A DNA stretch of 64,000 nucleotides from the NCBI RefSeq assembly GCF_003991355.1, contig NZ_RCSU01000022.1:1-64000 (forward strand), read 5' to 3'. Source of the stretch: Pseudoflavitalea rhizosphaerae. GTDB lineage: Bacteria > Bacteroidota > Bacteroidia > Chitinophagales > Chitinophagaceae. Positions 9,507-18,173 of the stretch are shown here, piece after piece; positions within the stretch are counted from its first letter, which is position 1, and the number at the start of each line of letters is the position of its first letter. The position numbers were made by a program, and so were the translations under genes. The notes under the pieces were generated by a model that worked only from the letters and a program-made list of their open reading frames with translations, was not told the DNA's origin and did not search any database.

Positions 9507-9878
9507 TTAGTCCAAAGCAGAACTTACAGCCCGTTTCAAAATCACATCCCGCAAACGGTCTTGGTGTGCATCACCCCATTGTCCAAGTGCGCCAATCACA
9601 GGGATCAATGTTTTACCAAATTCGGTAAGGCTGTACTCTACTTTCGGTGGCACAACAGGATAGATTTTTTTCGTAACTAATTCATGGTCTTCCAATTCTT
9701 TCAATTGCACATTCAACACACGCCTTGTGGCATCAGGGATTTTTCGTAATAATTCGCTGGGGCGTTTGTGGCCCTGATCAATAAACCATAATAATCGGAT
9801 TTTCCATTTGCCGTAAAGTACTTCGCCAATCAAATCAAGTCCGCAATTCAGGTTGGGTGATGTCTTTCTTTCATACAT
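9507..9878 (-). CDS. HxlR-family winged-helix transcriptional regulator
   Basis: The 123-residue protein has the HxlR family layout: CGLDLIGEVLYGKWKIRLLW near the N-terminus, then RPSELLRKIPDATRRVLNVQLKELEDHELV as the recognition helix, and a wing ending VEYSLTEFGKTLIPV. These dimeric regulators often sense reactive electrophiles or small molecules. It is divergent from the SDR gene, so it probably controls that gene and itself from the 141-base shared region. A family-type -7 element (TAACTTTG) precedes it, and a palindrome lies between the two promoters. Confidence 0.95.
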   Translation of the reverse strand: MYERKTSPNLNCGLDLIGEVLYGKWKIRLLWFIDQGHKRPSELLRKIPDATRRVLNVQLKELEDHELVTKKIYPVVPPKVEYSLTEFGKTLIPVIGALGQWGDAHQDRLRDVILKRAVSSALD

Positions 9879-9892
9879 GTTGCAAAGTTATA

Positions 9893-9900
9893 CATATGTC
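9893..9900 (-). promoter_or_regulatory. -7 element of the hxlR promoter
   Basis: On the minus strand this reads TAACTTTG, an exact match to the Bacteroidota -7 consensus TAnnTTTG. It lies 14 bases before the hxlR start codon, giving a very short leader. A clear -33 TTTG is not visible. Confidence 0.55.
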
Positions 9901-9912
9901 TCATTTGCTGAA

Positions 9913-9935
9913 ATAGGGGATAAATTTATCCCTAT
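9913..9935. promoter_or_regulatory. palindromic operator between hxlR and the SDR gene
   Basis: The sequence AGGGGATAAATTTATCCCT is an inverted repeat centred between 9924 and 9925. Eight base pairs around the centre are perfect, and the pairing extends outwards (ATA/TAT) if one G is bulged. It sits upstream of the -7 element of hxlR and upstream of the SDR promoter, where a repressor could close both. HxlR is the obvious binder, by inference. Confidence 0.45.
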
Positions 9936-9954
9936 GTGAATCGTAACTCCGTAC

Positions 9955-9985
9955 TTGTTCTGTCATCCTTTACGTCTCAATTTTG
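9955..9985 (+). promoter_or_regulatory. promoter of the SDR operon
   Basis: TTG at 9955-9957 and CAATTTTG at 9978-9985 are 20 bases apart, the spacing expected for the Bacteroidota -33/-7 pair (TTTG and TAnnTTTG). The -7 element has one mismatch. The start codon of the SDR gene follows at 10020. Confidence 0.45.
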
Positions 9986-10019
9986 CCCTATTATCCATTT
10001 TTAAAACAGAACAAAAACA

Positions 10020-10811
10020 ATGGAACAGTTCAATTTCAACAATGAGTTATCAGGTAAGATTGCCTTGGTAACCGGCGGTACAAAAGGCGCCGGAAGGGCT
10101 ATTGCAGAAAGGCTGGTACAGGCTGGTGCAACGGTGATTATTACGGCCAGAAACGCCCCGGAAAAAGAAAGCAGCCAACTGCATTTTATTGCTGCGGATT
10201 TAAGCAAGGTAGAAGGAGCAGCAAAAGTAGTCAGCGAGGTTTTATCTACTTATGGAAGACTGGATATTCTTGTGAATAATCTTGGTTCTTCAACAACACC
10301 CGCCGGTGGTTTCGCGTCGTTAACCGACGAAGACTGGATATCAACGTTGCAAGCGAACCTGCTTGCTCCGGTTCGATTGGACAGAGGATTTTTACCGCAA
10401 ATGATCGAACAAAAAAGCGGTGTCATTATTCACATTGCGTCCATTCAGGGCAAATTGCCTTTGTATGATTCCACTTTACCTTATGCCGCTGCGAAAGCCG
10501 GCTTAAGAAATTACAGCAAAAGCTTATCCAACGAAGTCTCCCCAAAAGGTGTTCGAGTGCTGACTGTTTCGCCAGGATGGATAAATACAACAGCATCGAT
10601 AGCCTGGTTGGGCGAGATTGCAAGAAATGCTAATAGTACTGTAGAAGAAGCTCAGCAAAGCGTCATGAATGCATTGGGTGGAATACCTTATGGCAGGCCC
10701 GCCGAACCGGAAGAAGTAGCCGAATTGGTTGGTTTTTTGGTTTCGCCAAGAGCCGCTTATTTGACAGGAACGGAGTACGTTATTGATGGCGGCACCGTAC
10801 CAACCATCTAA
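10020..10811 (+). CDS. SDR-family oxidoreductase
   Basis: The 263-residue protein is a classical short-chain dehydrogenase/reductase using NAD(P)H. The cofactor loop TGGTKGAG spans 18-25, NNLG is at 86-89, and the catalytic Ser141 and Y155-x-x-x-K159 (YAAAK) are present, with the C-terminal YLTGTEYVIDGG typical of the family. The substrate cannot be read from sequence. It is the first gene of a probable operon with the NTF2-like protein, divergent from hxlR. This pairing often marks an oxidoreductase induced by a reactive compound. Confidence 0.95.
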   Translation: MEQFNFNNELSGKIALVTGGTKGAGRAIAERLVQAGATVIITARNAPEKESSQLHFIAADLSKVEGAAKVVSEVLSTYGRLDILVNNLGSSTTPAGGFASLTDEDWISTLQANLLAPVRLDRGFLPQMIEQKSGVIIHIASIQGKLPLYDSTLPYAAAKAGLRNYSKSLSNEVSPKGVRVLTVSPGWINTTASIAWLGEIARNANSTVEEAQQSVMNALGGIPYGRPAEPEEVAELVGFLVSPRAAYLTGTEYVIDGGTVPTI

Positions 10812-10832
10812 TCACTATTTAAAGCTTACAAA

Positions 10833-11156
10833 ATGAACTTACCTAAAGTAGTATCCAATTTAGTGAAGGCACAAAACGATTTTGATAGTACAGCCTATGC
10901 AGATTGTTTTTCCGAAACAGCCGTCGTATTTGATGAGGGAAAAACCCACACCGGAAGAAAAGAAATAGAACATTGGATCGACGATGCAAATAAGCGATAC
11001 AGGGCCGTAATGAACCCTGTGGGCTTTGAAGAAAAGGAAAGTGAAAGCCTTTTGAAGGCAGAAGTTTCAGGAGACTTTCCCGGAAGTCCAATTGTGATGA
11101 CGTATCATTTACAAATAGCCAATGAATTAATAAAGTCATTGAAAATTACAGGTTAG
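10833..11156 (+). CDS. SnoaL/NTF2-like small protein
   Basis: The 107-residue protein has the alpha+beta-barrel pattern of the NTF2/SnoaL group: NDFDSTAYADCFSETAVVFD, then KTHTGRKEIEHWIDDANKRY, and a beta-rich second half ending VMTYHLQIANELIKSLKITG. Proteins of this group bind small hydrophobic ligands or act as isomerases/hydratases; no specific activity is evident. It starts 21 bases after the SDR gene and is likely co-transcribed and functionally linked to it. Confidence 0.85.
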   Translation: MNLPKVVSNLVKAQNDFDSTAYADCFSETAVVFDEGKTHTGRKEIEHWIDDANKRYRAVMNPVGFEEKESESLLKAEVSGDFPGSPIVMTYHLQIANELIKSLKITG

Positions 11157-11212
11157 GTAGGAATGGCTAGTTTAGCCATTCCTTTTTTAACCCAAAGAAA
11201 AATAGGTACATC

Positions 11213-11944
11213 ATGTCTTATTGCGCAGCCATAGAAACCATGCAGCCTGTTGAAAAAAAGTCGCTGCACAAAAACTATCATGACAAGCACTATGGTTTTC
11301 CAATTCATGATGACAATGAATTGTTTGGAAGGTTGATCTTAGAAATCAATCAGGCTGGATTGAGTTGGGAAACGATTCTGAAAAAAGAGCAATCTTTCAT
11401 AAAGGCTTACAGCAATTTCAATATCAAAAAGGTGGCCGCATATACAGAGAATGACAGGGAGCGGCTGCTGGCGGACGCCGGAATCATCCGCAACAAACTG
11501 AAAATAAATGCAGCCATTGAAAACGCAAAAGCAATTCTTGCTTTGCAAAAAGAATACGGCTCATTTGAAAAATGGCTGAAACACCATCACCCGAAAACCA
11601 AAGAAGAATGGGTAAAATTATTTAAACAGACATTCCGTTTTACAGGCGGTGAAATCGTAAATGAATTTCTGATGAGCATTGGTTATTTGCCAGGAGCGCA
11701 TGCTGAAACTTGTCCTATCTACAAAAAAAATCCTACAGCAGAAACCTATGTGGACAAGACAATAAACTGCAAAGCAAAGAGGTTTTTTGATACAAAATAT
11801 GCCCATAAAGTGGTCATTTTCTCTGGTACTTCCACCATCGTGCTGGCAAATTGTTGGCAAAAAACAACAAAAGGCCGCCATTGGCGACCTTTTGTTTTCT
11901 TCCTGCTCCCCCTGCTGGACTTGAACCAGCGACCCTCTGATTAA
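11213..11944 (+). CDS. tag: DNA-3-methyladenine glycosylase I with chimeric C-terminal tail
   Basis: The enzyme removes 3-methyladenine from alkylated DNA. The four zinc ligands of the Tag family are visible: C4, H23 (in YHDKHYG), H163 and C167 (GAHAETCPIY). The catalytic-pocket Glu is E44 in LEINQAGLSW. Homologues end soon after the CPIY motif. Here the frame continues to residue 243, and from about residue 210 (base 11841) it translates the att-like repeat, the tRNA terminator and the antisense of tRNA-Asn, stopping inside the tRNA. The native 3' end was apparently lost when the cassette was formed. The catalytic part is complete, so activity is plausible. Confidence 0.92.
   Translation: MSYCAAIETMQPVEKKSLHKNYHDKHYGFPIHDDNELFGRLILEINQAGLSWETILKKEQSFIKAYSNFNIKKVAAYTENDRERLLADAGIIRNKLKINAAIENAKAILALQKEYGSFEKWLKHHHPKTKEEWVKLFKQTFRFTGGEIVNEFLMSIGYLPGAHAETCPIYKKNPTAETYVDKTINCKAKRFFDTKYAHKVVIFSGTSTIVLANCWQKTTKGRHWRPFVFFLLPLLDLNQRPSD
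11841..11894 (-). repeat. right direct repeat of the tRNA-Asn cassette (att-like)
   Basis: Bases 11841-11867 equal 9286-9312 exactly, and 11869-11878 equal 9313-9322. The rest (11879-11894) is the second half of the tRNA terminator hairpin and is similar to the left copy. It lies inside the 3' end of the tag reading frame. Confidence 0.75.
11869..11894 (-). terminator. terminator of tRNA-Asn
   Basis: On the minus strand, downstream of the tRNA, the sequence forms a hairpin: AAAAGG-T-CGCC pairs with GGCG-G-CCTTTT around an AAT loop, ending in a T-rich stretch. It is an intrinsic terminator for the tRNA transcript. Confidence 0.65.
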
Positions 11945-11979
11945 CAGTCAGATGCTCTAACCAACTGAGCTAAGGAGGA
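11906..11979 (-). tRNA. tRNA-Asn (anticodon GTT)
   Basis: The minus strand gives a full cloverleaf of 74 bases: acceptor TCCTCCT with AGGGGGA, D-arm TTAGCTCAGTTGGTTAGAGC, anticodon arm CTGACTGTTAATCAG with GTT (complement of 11943-11945), and T-arm CTGGTTCAAGTCCAG. The discriminator base is G and CCA is not encoded. Its 3' end appears to be the integration target of the cassette to the left. Confidence 0.97.
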
Positions 11980-12115
11980 TTATCCATTCCTTACATCTTT
12001 AACTTTCGTTCTCTCTGTAAGGGGTTGCAAAAATAGGGATTTTTACTTTCCAACAAAACTGATTCTCAATTTTTTCCAAATAATTTTTCACACCGCCAAA
12101 TATGCCAAATTTTTT

Positions 12116-12132
12116 TATACTAACTTAGTATA
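12116..12132. promoter_or_regulatory. palindrome upstream of the hybrid kinase gene
   Basis: TATACTAACTTAGTATA is a perfect inverted repeat with 8-base arms and one central base. It lies about 43 bases before the kinase start codon, next to TAATACTTTAG, which is a weak match to the -7 consensus. It could be an operator. Its AT-richness makes chance possible. Confidence 0.35.
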
Positions 12133-12174
12133 TAATACTTTAGGCTCATCCTCCCTCAGGTATCATAATATCCC

Positions 12175-15162
12175 ATGAAGACGTATCGTCCAATATTATT
12201 TGTACTGCTTTTCGCCGTGGCAGGGGTCGTCCTTTTCCTCTTCACCTCCTGGAAAGACAGTCAACGCGTAAAACAAACCCAGTACTGGATCAATCATACC
12301 AATGATGTGATCCGGCAACTCGACATTATCTATAACACCATCCTCACAGAAGAATCATCCGTCCGCGGTTACACCATCTCCGGAAACGATATCTTCATCT
12401 GGGACATCCCCATCAACAACAAGAAAATCCTCGCTACCCTGCAACATACACAGGGCCTGGTTAAAGACAATCCTCAGCAAGCTGCCCGTCTCAAAAAAGT
12501 CCATTCGCTGGTATCGCAGAAACTGCAAGGGCAGGAAAAACTAATTCAACTGAAAACTACCAACCCGGATTCTGCCAGCGCACTCTTCTCCAGTCTCACG
12601 GGAAAAAAGATAACCGACCAGCTCAACGCCGCCATCACCGAAATGAAAATGGTGGAATATAAACTCCTGCAAGACCGTATCGCGCATAACAAAGAAGCAG
12701 CCGAATCATCTTTCAACAGAAGCCTGGTAGGCGCCCTTATCATTTCCATCTTCATCTTGGGCATCTGTATCAAACTCATGCGGGATATCAGGCACCGCAA
12801 AAAAACAGAAGACCAACTCATAGAAAGCGAGACCCGTTACCGCCAGTTCGTCGAAAATGCAGGCGTCATCAACTATACAGCCGATCAATCAGGACATTTC
12901 ACCTTCATCAGCAGCCAGGTGGAATCCCTCACCGGCTACACATCGGAAGAACTGCTTGGTAAACATTACACCGTCCTTATACCGCAAGACTGGGCGCCCA
13001 TCGTCTCCGAAAAATATTATAACCAGTTCATCAATCACATCCGCGAAACCACGCTCGTCTTCCCGATCATCCACAAAAGCAGTGAAATGAAATGGGTGGA
13101 ACAAGACGCCATTCTCCTGGAAAAGGATAATATCATCCAGGGCTTCCAATGTGTGGTAAAAGATGTAACAGAACGCACCCGCGTAGAACAAAAACTCAGA
13201 AAGGCCGAAGATGAAAAGAACGAAGTGCAGTTCCGTATCCAGGCCATTCTCGACAATACCCCGCTCATCATCTACATCAAAGACCTCAATGGCCGCTACA
13301 CCCTCGTCAATAAACAATTCAAGGAAGTCTTCAGGCTTACAGACGAACAGGTGATTGGAAAAACTATACAGGAACTCAACAACGATACACAAAGACAAAC
13401 ACAGGACACCGTAACCAAATACCAGGATGCAGACCTGGAAGTGATCAGAACCGGCGCCTCCGTTGAGCTCGAAGACGTTCTAAAACTCCCTGACGGAGAC
13501 CATCACCTCCTCACAGTCAAGTTCCCGCTCTTCGATAAATACAATGAGATCTTCGGCGTCAGCGGCTTCATGAAAGACATCTCGGAAATGGTCCGCTACC
13601 GCCAGGACCTCATCGAAGCACGCAAAAAAGCAGAGTCCGCCGAACACCTGCAGGAACAGTTCCTCGCCAACATGAGCCACGAGATCCGAACACCCATGAA
13701 CGGCATCATCGGTATGAGTAACCTCCTCATACAAACACCACTTCAAAAATACCAGAAAGAATACCTCGAGATCATCCGCGTTTCATCGGAAAATCTCATG
13801 GTACTCATCAATGATATCCTGGACCTCTCCAAGATCAAAGCTGGCAAGATCTCCCTGGAACAGATCGCCTTCGATATCGATACCATCATCCAGCCACTGA
13901 TCGCCACTTTCGAAATAAAAGCCGCGGAAAAGAATATCGGATTCTCCGTTTCATTATTTCCGGATGTGCCAAGATACCTCACCGGCGATCCCTACCGGCT
14001 TAACCAGGTACTCAACAACCTGCTCAGCAATGCTTTCAAGTTCACGGAAAAAGGATATGTGACGATGGAAGTTGACCTGGAAAAAATGGAAAACGATACA
14101 GCCTGGGTCTCGCTCCGCATCAGCGATTCAGGCATCGGCATCAAACACGAACAACTCAACTATATCTTCGAAAGCTTCTCGCAGGCAAGTTCAGACACTA
14201 CCCGCAAATACGGTGGCACAGGGCTTGGTCTCGCCATCACCAAAAAACTGGTGGAGATCCAGGGAGGCAGTATCTACGTCACCAGTCAACCCAACGCCGG
14301 CACCACTTTCTCCATCACTATCCCCTACCAGGTAGCGGACGAAAAACAAGTGCAGGAAACACACCACCACACGGATGCCATCATCGATCCCAGTCATGCT
14401 TTCAGCGGAAAGAAAGTATTGATCGTAGAAGATAATGAAGTCAACCAGCGCGTACTTCAGCTCAACCTGCAAAAATTCAATATCGATGTAAGCATCGCGG
14501 GAGACGGAAGCTCAGCCGTGGAATGGCTCAGCAAAAATCCCGATACAGACATGGTGTTCATGGACCTTCACATGCCGGTAATGGATGGCCTCCAGGCCAC
14601 CACCTGCATCCGCAAAGACCTGAAACTTGCCATCCCTGTAGTAATGCTCACCGCCGCTGCACAAAAATCGGAACAACAACGTTGTCTCGATGCCGGTGCA
14701 GACGCCTACATCACCAAGCCCATCTCCCAACAGGAACTGTACAACAGCCTGGAGAGATACCTGCTGCAAAACCAGCCCCTGGAAGAACGCAGCCCATATG
14801 AAGCGGATATGTCGAATTACACAGAGTTCAATATTTCAGAACTGCTGCAACTGGGCGACGCCGAAAGTATCCGTATGGTCTACGAGCTCTTCGAAGCCAC
14901 CCTGCCACCGGGACTGGAAAATTTGAAACAAGCCGCAATCAGAAAAGACTGGAAAACCGTATATGAACAGGCGCATAAGCTGAAAAGCAGTCTGGCCGTG
15001 ATCCAGGTGAAGGGAATGCTGGGCGTGATGGGCACAATCGAACACAATGCCAAACAACAAATGAACCTGGCATCACTGTTGCCGATGATAGAAGAGGCCT
15101 CGGCCTATATCATAGAAGTGATGCCCCGGATCAAAACAGCCATAGATAAAGAAACAGCCTGA
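12175..15162 (+). CDS. hybrid sensor histidine kinase/response regulator
   Basis: The 995-residue inner-membrane sensor has two transmembrane segments (about 7-25 and 183-202) around a CHASE3-like helical periplasmic domain. Then follow PAS domains (about 215-335 and 350-475), a HisKA domain with phospho-accepting H502 in [11 protein letters not shown], an HATPase domain (N-box [13 protein letters not shown]-boxes DSGIGI and GTGLGL), a receiver with D797 in [12 protein letters not shown], and an Hpt domain with H934 in AHKLKSS. A full phosphorelay is thus in one chain. Its likely output partner is the stand-alone receiver 34 bases downstream, and the glycan genes that follow suggest control of surface polysaccharide. 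Confidence 0.96.
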   Translation: MKTYRPILFVLLFAVAGVVLFLFTSWKDSQRVKQTQYWINHTNDVIRQLDIIYNTILTEESSVRGYTISGNDIFIWDIPINNKKILATLQHTQGLVKDNPQQAARLKKVHSLVSQKLQGQEKLIQLKTTNPDSASALFSSLTGKKITDQLNAAITEMKMVEYKLLQDRIAHNKEAAESSFNRSLVGALIISIFILGICIKLMRDIRHRKKTEDQLIESETRYRQFVENAGVINYTADQSGHFTFISSQVESLTGYTSEELLGKHYTVLIPQDWAPIVSEKYYNQFINHIRETTLVFPIIHKSSEMKWVEQDAILLEKDNIIQGFQCVVKDVTERTRVEQKLRKAEDEKNEVQFRIQAILDNTPLIIYIKDLNGRYTLVNKQFKEVFRLTDEQVIGKTIQELNNDTQRQTQDTVTKYQDADLEVIRTGASVELEDVLKLPDGDHHLLTVKFPLFDKYNEIFGVSGFMKDISEMVRYRQDLIEARKKAESAEHLQEQFLANMSHEIRTPMNGIIGMSNLLIQTPLQKYQKEYLEIIRVSSENLMVLINDILDLSKIKAGKISLEQIAFDIDTIIQPLIATFEIKAAEKNIGFSVSLFPDVPRYLTGDPYRLNQVLNNLLSNAFKFTEKGYVTMEVDLEKMENDTAWVSLRISDSGIGIKHEQLNYIFESFSQASSDTTRKYGGTGLGLAITKKLVEIQGGSIYVTSQPNAGTTFSITIPYQVADEKQVQETHHHTDAIIDPSHAFSGKKVLIVEDNEVNQRVLQLNLQKFNIDVSIAGDGSSAVEWLSKNPDTDMVFMDLHMPVMDGLQATTCIRKDLKLAIPVVMLTAAAQKSEQQRCLDAGADAYITKPISQQELYNSLERYLLQNQPLEERSPYEADMSNYTEFNISELLQLGDAESIRMVYELFEATLPPGLENLKQAAIRKDWKTVYEQAHKLKSSLAVIQVKGMLGVMGTIEHNAKQQMNLASLLPMIEEASAYIIEVMPRIKTAIDKETA

Positions 15163-15196
15163 TAACTATTTTGTACTTTTTTTGAAAACAGAGAAC

Positions 15197-15562
15197 ATGA
15201 AGATTTTAGTTGCAGAAGACGAACCCATTATGCTGAAGACGATCGAGCTTCGACTGAAAAAGGATGGATACGACGTAATAGCAGTATCCGACGGCAGGGA
15301 GGCCCTGAAACAGATCAGGGAAAATACGCCCGACCTGCTGATCACGGATATCATGATGCCCTATTCATCAGGACTTGAACTGGTGGGCGCCGTGAAACAG
15401 GAATTATCATCCCCCATCCCCGTGATCATCCTCTCCGCCATGGGGCAGGAAGACGTGGTGGTGAAAGCATTCAAGCTGGGAGCCGATGATTTCCTGAATA
15501 AACCTTTCAGTCCAAATGAACTAAGCTTGCGAGTAAAACGTCTTTGTGGAAAGACGATGTAA
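15197..15562 (+). CDS. single-domain response regulator (REC)
   Basis: The 121-residue protein is a lone receiver: MKILVAEDEP at the N-terminus, phospho-acceptor D51 in DLLITDIMMP, the switch Ser in ILSAMG and the conserved Lys in NKPFSPNEL. There is no DNA-binding domain, so it acts by protein contact, perhaps as a shuttle from the upstream hybrid kinase. I chose the ATG at 15197 rather than the in-frame TTG at 15182, because the domain starts right at MKILVAEDE. Confidence 0.93.
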   Translation: MKILVAEDEPIMLKTIELRLKKDGYDVIAVSDGREALKQIRENTPDLLITDIMMPYSSGLELVGAVKQELSSPIPVIILSAMGQEDVVVKAFKLGADDFLNKPFSPNELSLRVKRLCGKTM

Positions 15563-15627
15563 TGATTTACAGAATCTGATCGTTCACCATAATCGAGATC
15601 CTTATTAAAACCATTATTGCCGATACC

Positions 15628-16713
15628 TTGCTATTTGCCCGGTTCATCCGGCCCGAACAGCTATTCTACCTGGGCATACTCTGCCTGATAGCTGCCGGCA
15701 TCACCATCCTGTACTGTTTCTACTACAGTTCAAGGAGGAATAAATTCCGCAATCAGAAAGCGCGTATCAAACAACTGGTAGAACCATATATCAGCCAGAG
15801 CATCCTCGAGTCCATGGATACGGAAGAGACCAATTTCCGCCTGCCGGGCTTCGGGGAACTGCAGCAACAATGCAGGAGCGAATTCAACCGGAAAGTGATC
15901 ATCAATGAACTGGTGCTGGCGCGGAAAAACCTGGCAGGACAAGCCGCGCAAACCATCGAACAGCTCTATACTTCCCTGCAATTGCAACTGGATTCGGAAC
16001 AAAAACTCCGCAGCTACAAATGGCATAAAAAAGCCAAAGGCATCCAGGAACTATCGCTCATGGGTCAACGACAATTCTGGAAAAGCATCTACCGCCTCAC
16101 CGATCACTCCAATGAACATGTGCGGATGGAAGCTCAGGCAGGCATTGTTAGACTGCTCGGCTTCGCCAGTCTCCGCTTCCTCAATTCCGCCACCTACCAG
16201 ATCTCCGAATGGCAGCAGATCAACCTGCTCTACCTGCTGGAGTCCCTGCCGGTTGCGGAGTTCCAGGGAATAGAAAGATGGCTGCACTCAGGGAATAAGT
16301 CGGTAGTGATCTTTGCGCTCAAGCTGATCGGCAGTTTCAGGAGATATGAACAACACGATCTCGTGATCAAATGTCTCCAACGCACCGAACCGGAAATAAG
16401 ACAACAGGCCATCAAAACCCTGGCGAATATCTACCGGGAAGACACAGCCGCTTTCATCATCGAACAATACCCTGTCGAAACCTGGCATAACAAACTCGAA
16501 GCATTGAAAACACTTGGAAAGATCGGCGCGGAAGATGTGGCGCCCTTCCTCGTGGGCGAGATCAATCACCCTGATCCCGCCATCCGCATGGAAGGCGCAC
16601 GCGCACTCCTGCAAAGCACTGCCGCCGCCAGCCAGGTACTGCAGCAGAAAGCCATCACAGACGATTCCTGGAACACTATTCTTGCACAACTTGAAAATGA
16701 AATGAGGGCATGA
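15628..16713 (+). CDS. membrane-anchored HEAT-repeat protein
   Basis: The protein (361 residues from a TTG) has one N-terminal membrane helix (about 11-34) followed by a cytoplasmic helical domain with HEAT-like repeats. Examples are HVRMEAQAGIVRLLGFASL, EIRQQAIKTLANIYRE and AIRMEGARALLQSTAA. Such repeats act as protein-binding scaffolds. Its stop overlaps the start of the GT2 gene by 4 bases, so it is probably a partner or regulator of that synthase. No ATG gives the membrane helix, so the TTG start is preferred. Confidence 0.85.
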   Translation: MLFARFIRPEQLFYLGILCLIAAGITILYCFYYSSRRNKFRNQKARIKQLVEPYISQSILESMDTEETNFRLPGFGELQQQCRSEFNRKVIINELVLARKNLAGQAAQTIEQLYTSLQLQLDSEQKLRSYKWHKKAKGIQELSLMGQRQFWKSIYRLTDHSNEHVRMEAQAGIVRLLGFASLRFLNSATYQISEWQQINLLYLLESLPVAEFQGIERWLHSGNKSVVIFALKLIGSFRRYEQHDLVIKCLQRTEPEIRQQAIKTLANIYREDTAAFIIEQYPVETWHNKLEALKTLGKIGAEDVAPFLVGEINHPDPAIRMEGARALLQSTAAASQVLQQKAITDDSWNTILAQLENEMRA

Positions 16714-18173
16714 GTTGGCAACAGGTCATATTCGATATTCTTACCTACGGCATTCTCGGTTACTCCGTAGTGCTGATCGGTTTCTATCTTTTCATCGGTA
16801 TATACTCCATCGGCGAAACCAGGAAATACCTGCAAAAGAATAGTTTTACAGATTATTCACTGCTCGCGGTATCGTCGGAAACGCCGGGTATTTCTATTAT
16901 CGCTCCGGCTTACAATGAAAGCGCCACCATTGTTGAGAATGTTCGCTCTTTGTTAAGCGTGTATTATCCCAACCTGGAATTGCTGGTAGTGAATGATGGC
17001 AGCAAGGATAATTGCTTACAACTACTCATAGAAGCCTACCAACTGGAACAGGTGCCCATCTTCATTCATGAACAGGTCCCCACCAAACCTGTTCGCGGTG
17101 TATACAAGAGCAGGAACCCGGTATTCAGCAAACTGGTAGTGATCGATAAAGTGAACGGAGGTAAGGCCGATGCATTGAATGTAGGCATCAACCTGGCCAC
17201 CAAACCTTATGTGGTTTGCATCGATGTGGATTGCATCCTGGAAGAAGATGCATTGCTGAAAATGATCAAGCCTTTCCTGGAATCTACCAATAAAAGAGTG
17301 ATCGCTTCCGGGGGCGTTGTTCGGATCGCGAATTCCTGCGAGATCGAAAGCGGACGACTGGTGAAAGTACATCTCCCGAAACAATTCCTACCTCGCGTAC
17401 AAACGCTGGAGTATATCCGCGCATTTTTATTGGGCCGAATGGCCTGGAGCAGGCTGAACGGGCTGCTCCTGATCTCCGGCGCCTTCGGCGCCTTTGACCG
17501 GGAGATCGTGATCAAGGCCGGTGGTTACAATCACAATACAGTCGGGGAAGATATGGAACTGGTAGTGCGCATGCGCAGATACATGGAAGAGCAGAAGATC
17601 CCTTACAAAGTCACTTATATCCCCGATCCGCTCTGCTGGACGGAGGCGCCGGTCTCTTTCAAGATCCTTGGCCGGCAACGCAACCGCTGGACGCGCGGCA
17701 CCATCGAAACACTCGGCTTCCATAAAAAGATCTTCTTCAACCCTCGATACGGACTGCTCGGCATGCTCAGCTATCCGTATTGGTTCTTCTTTGAATTCCT
17801 CGCACCACTGATAGAGGCATTCGGGATGCTCGTGTTCCTGGTGCTTGCTGCACTCGGACTGGTAGACTGGAACTTCTTCTTCGCATTACTCTTCTTCATC
17901 GCGGCATTTGGCTTCACGTATTCCGTGTTCGCGATCTTCATGGAAGTGGTCACCTACAATCAATACAAAAAACGATCAGAGGTGATGAGCCTCATCCTCA
18001 CAGCATTGATAGAGCCTTTCTTCTTCCATCCTTTCGTGGTTTGGTCGGCCATCAAAGGCAATATAGACCTCGCAAGAAAGAAGAACGCCTGGGGCGAAAT
18101 GACCCGACAAGGTTTTGCAGGAGCCAATGCCAATAAAGTAAATCCAATTCCACCCAAACATGGCAACAGTTGA
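16710..18173 (+). CDS. membrane family-2 glycosyltransferase (polysaccharide synthase type)
   Basis: The 487-residue protein resembles PgaC/cellulose-synthase-like processive synthases. It has an N-terminal membrane helix (about 13-33), then the GT-A domain with SIIAPAYNES, VVNDGSKD (94-100), DVD (172-174), GED (279-281) and the processivity motif Q323-RNRW-327. Three C-terminal membrane segments (about 350-450) follow. It should polymerise a sugar from a nucleotide donor and pass the chain across the inner membrane. The sugar cannot be told from sequence. It overlaps the HEAT gene (4 bases) and the sulfatase-like gene (14 bases). Confidence 0.93.
   Translation: MSWQQVIFDILTYGILGYSVVLIGFYLFIGIYSIGETRKYLQKNSFTDYSLLAVSSETPGISIIAPAYNESATIVENVRSLLSVYYPNLELLVVNDGSKDNCLQLLIEAYQLEQVPIFIHEQVPTKPVRGVYKSRNPVFSKLVVIDKVNGGKADALNVGINLATKPYVVCIDVDCILEEDALLKMIKPFLESTNKRVIASGGVVRIANSCEIESGRLVKVHLPKQFLPRVQTLEYIRAFLLGRMAWSRLNGLLLISGAFGAFDREIVIKAGGYNHNTVGEDMELVVRMRRYMEEQKIPYKVTYIPDPLCWTEAPVSFKILGRQRNRWTRGTIETLGFHKKIFFNPRYGLLGMLSYPYWFFFEFLAPLIEAFGMLVFLVLAALGLVDWNFFFALLFFIAAFGFTYSVFAIFMEVVTYNQYKKRSEVMSLILTALIEPFFFHPFVVWSAIKGNIDLARKKNAWGEMTRQGFAGANANKVNPIPPKHGNS

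Larger units (their letters stand above)
9286..11979. mobile_element. tRNA-Asn-bounded cassette without integrase
   Basis: The segment lies between the direct repeat at 9286-9336 and its partner at 11841-11894 next to an intact tRNA-Asn. It carries hxlR, an SDR gene, an NTF2-like gene and tag. This is the usual signature of tRNA-targeted site-specific integration: intact tRNA at one end, 3' fragment at the other. No recombinase gene is inside, so the cassette would have to be moved by an enzyme encoded elsewhere or be the remnant of a larger island. The restriction genes lie just outside the left repeat and may be an older, stacked insertion. Confidence 0.5.

Noticed and set aside
9252-9680. 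Short frames in the gap after mrr and over the hxlR end
   Set aside because: They read through the tRNA-derived repeat or antisense to hxlR and have no recognisable content.
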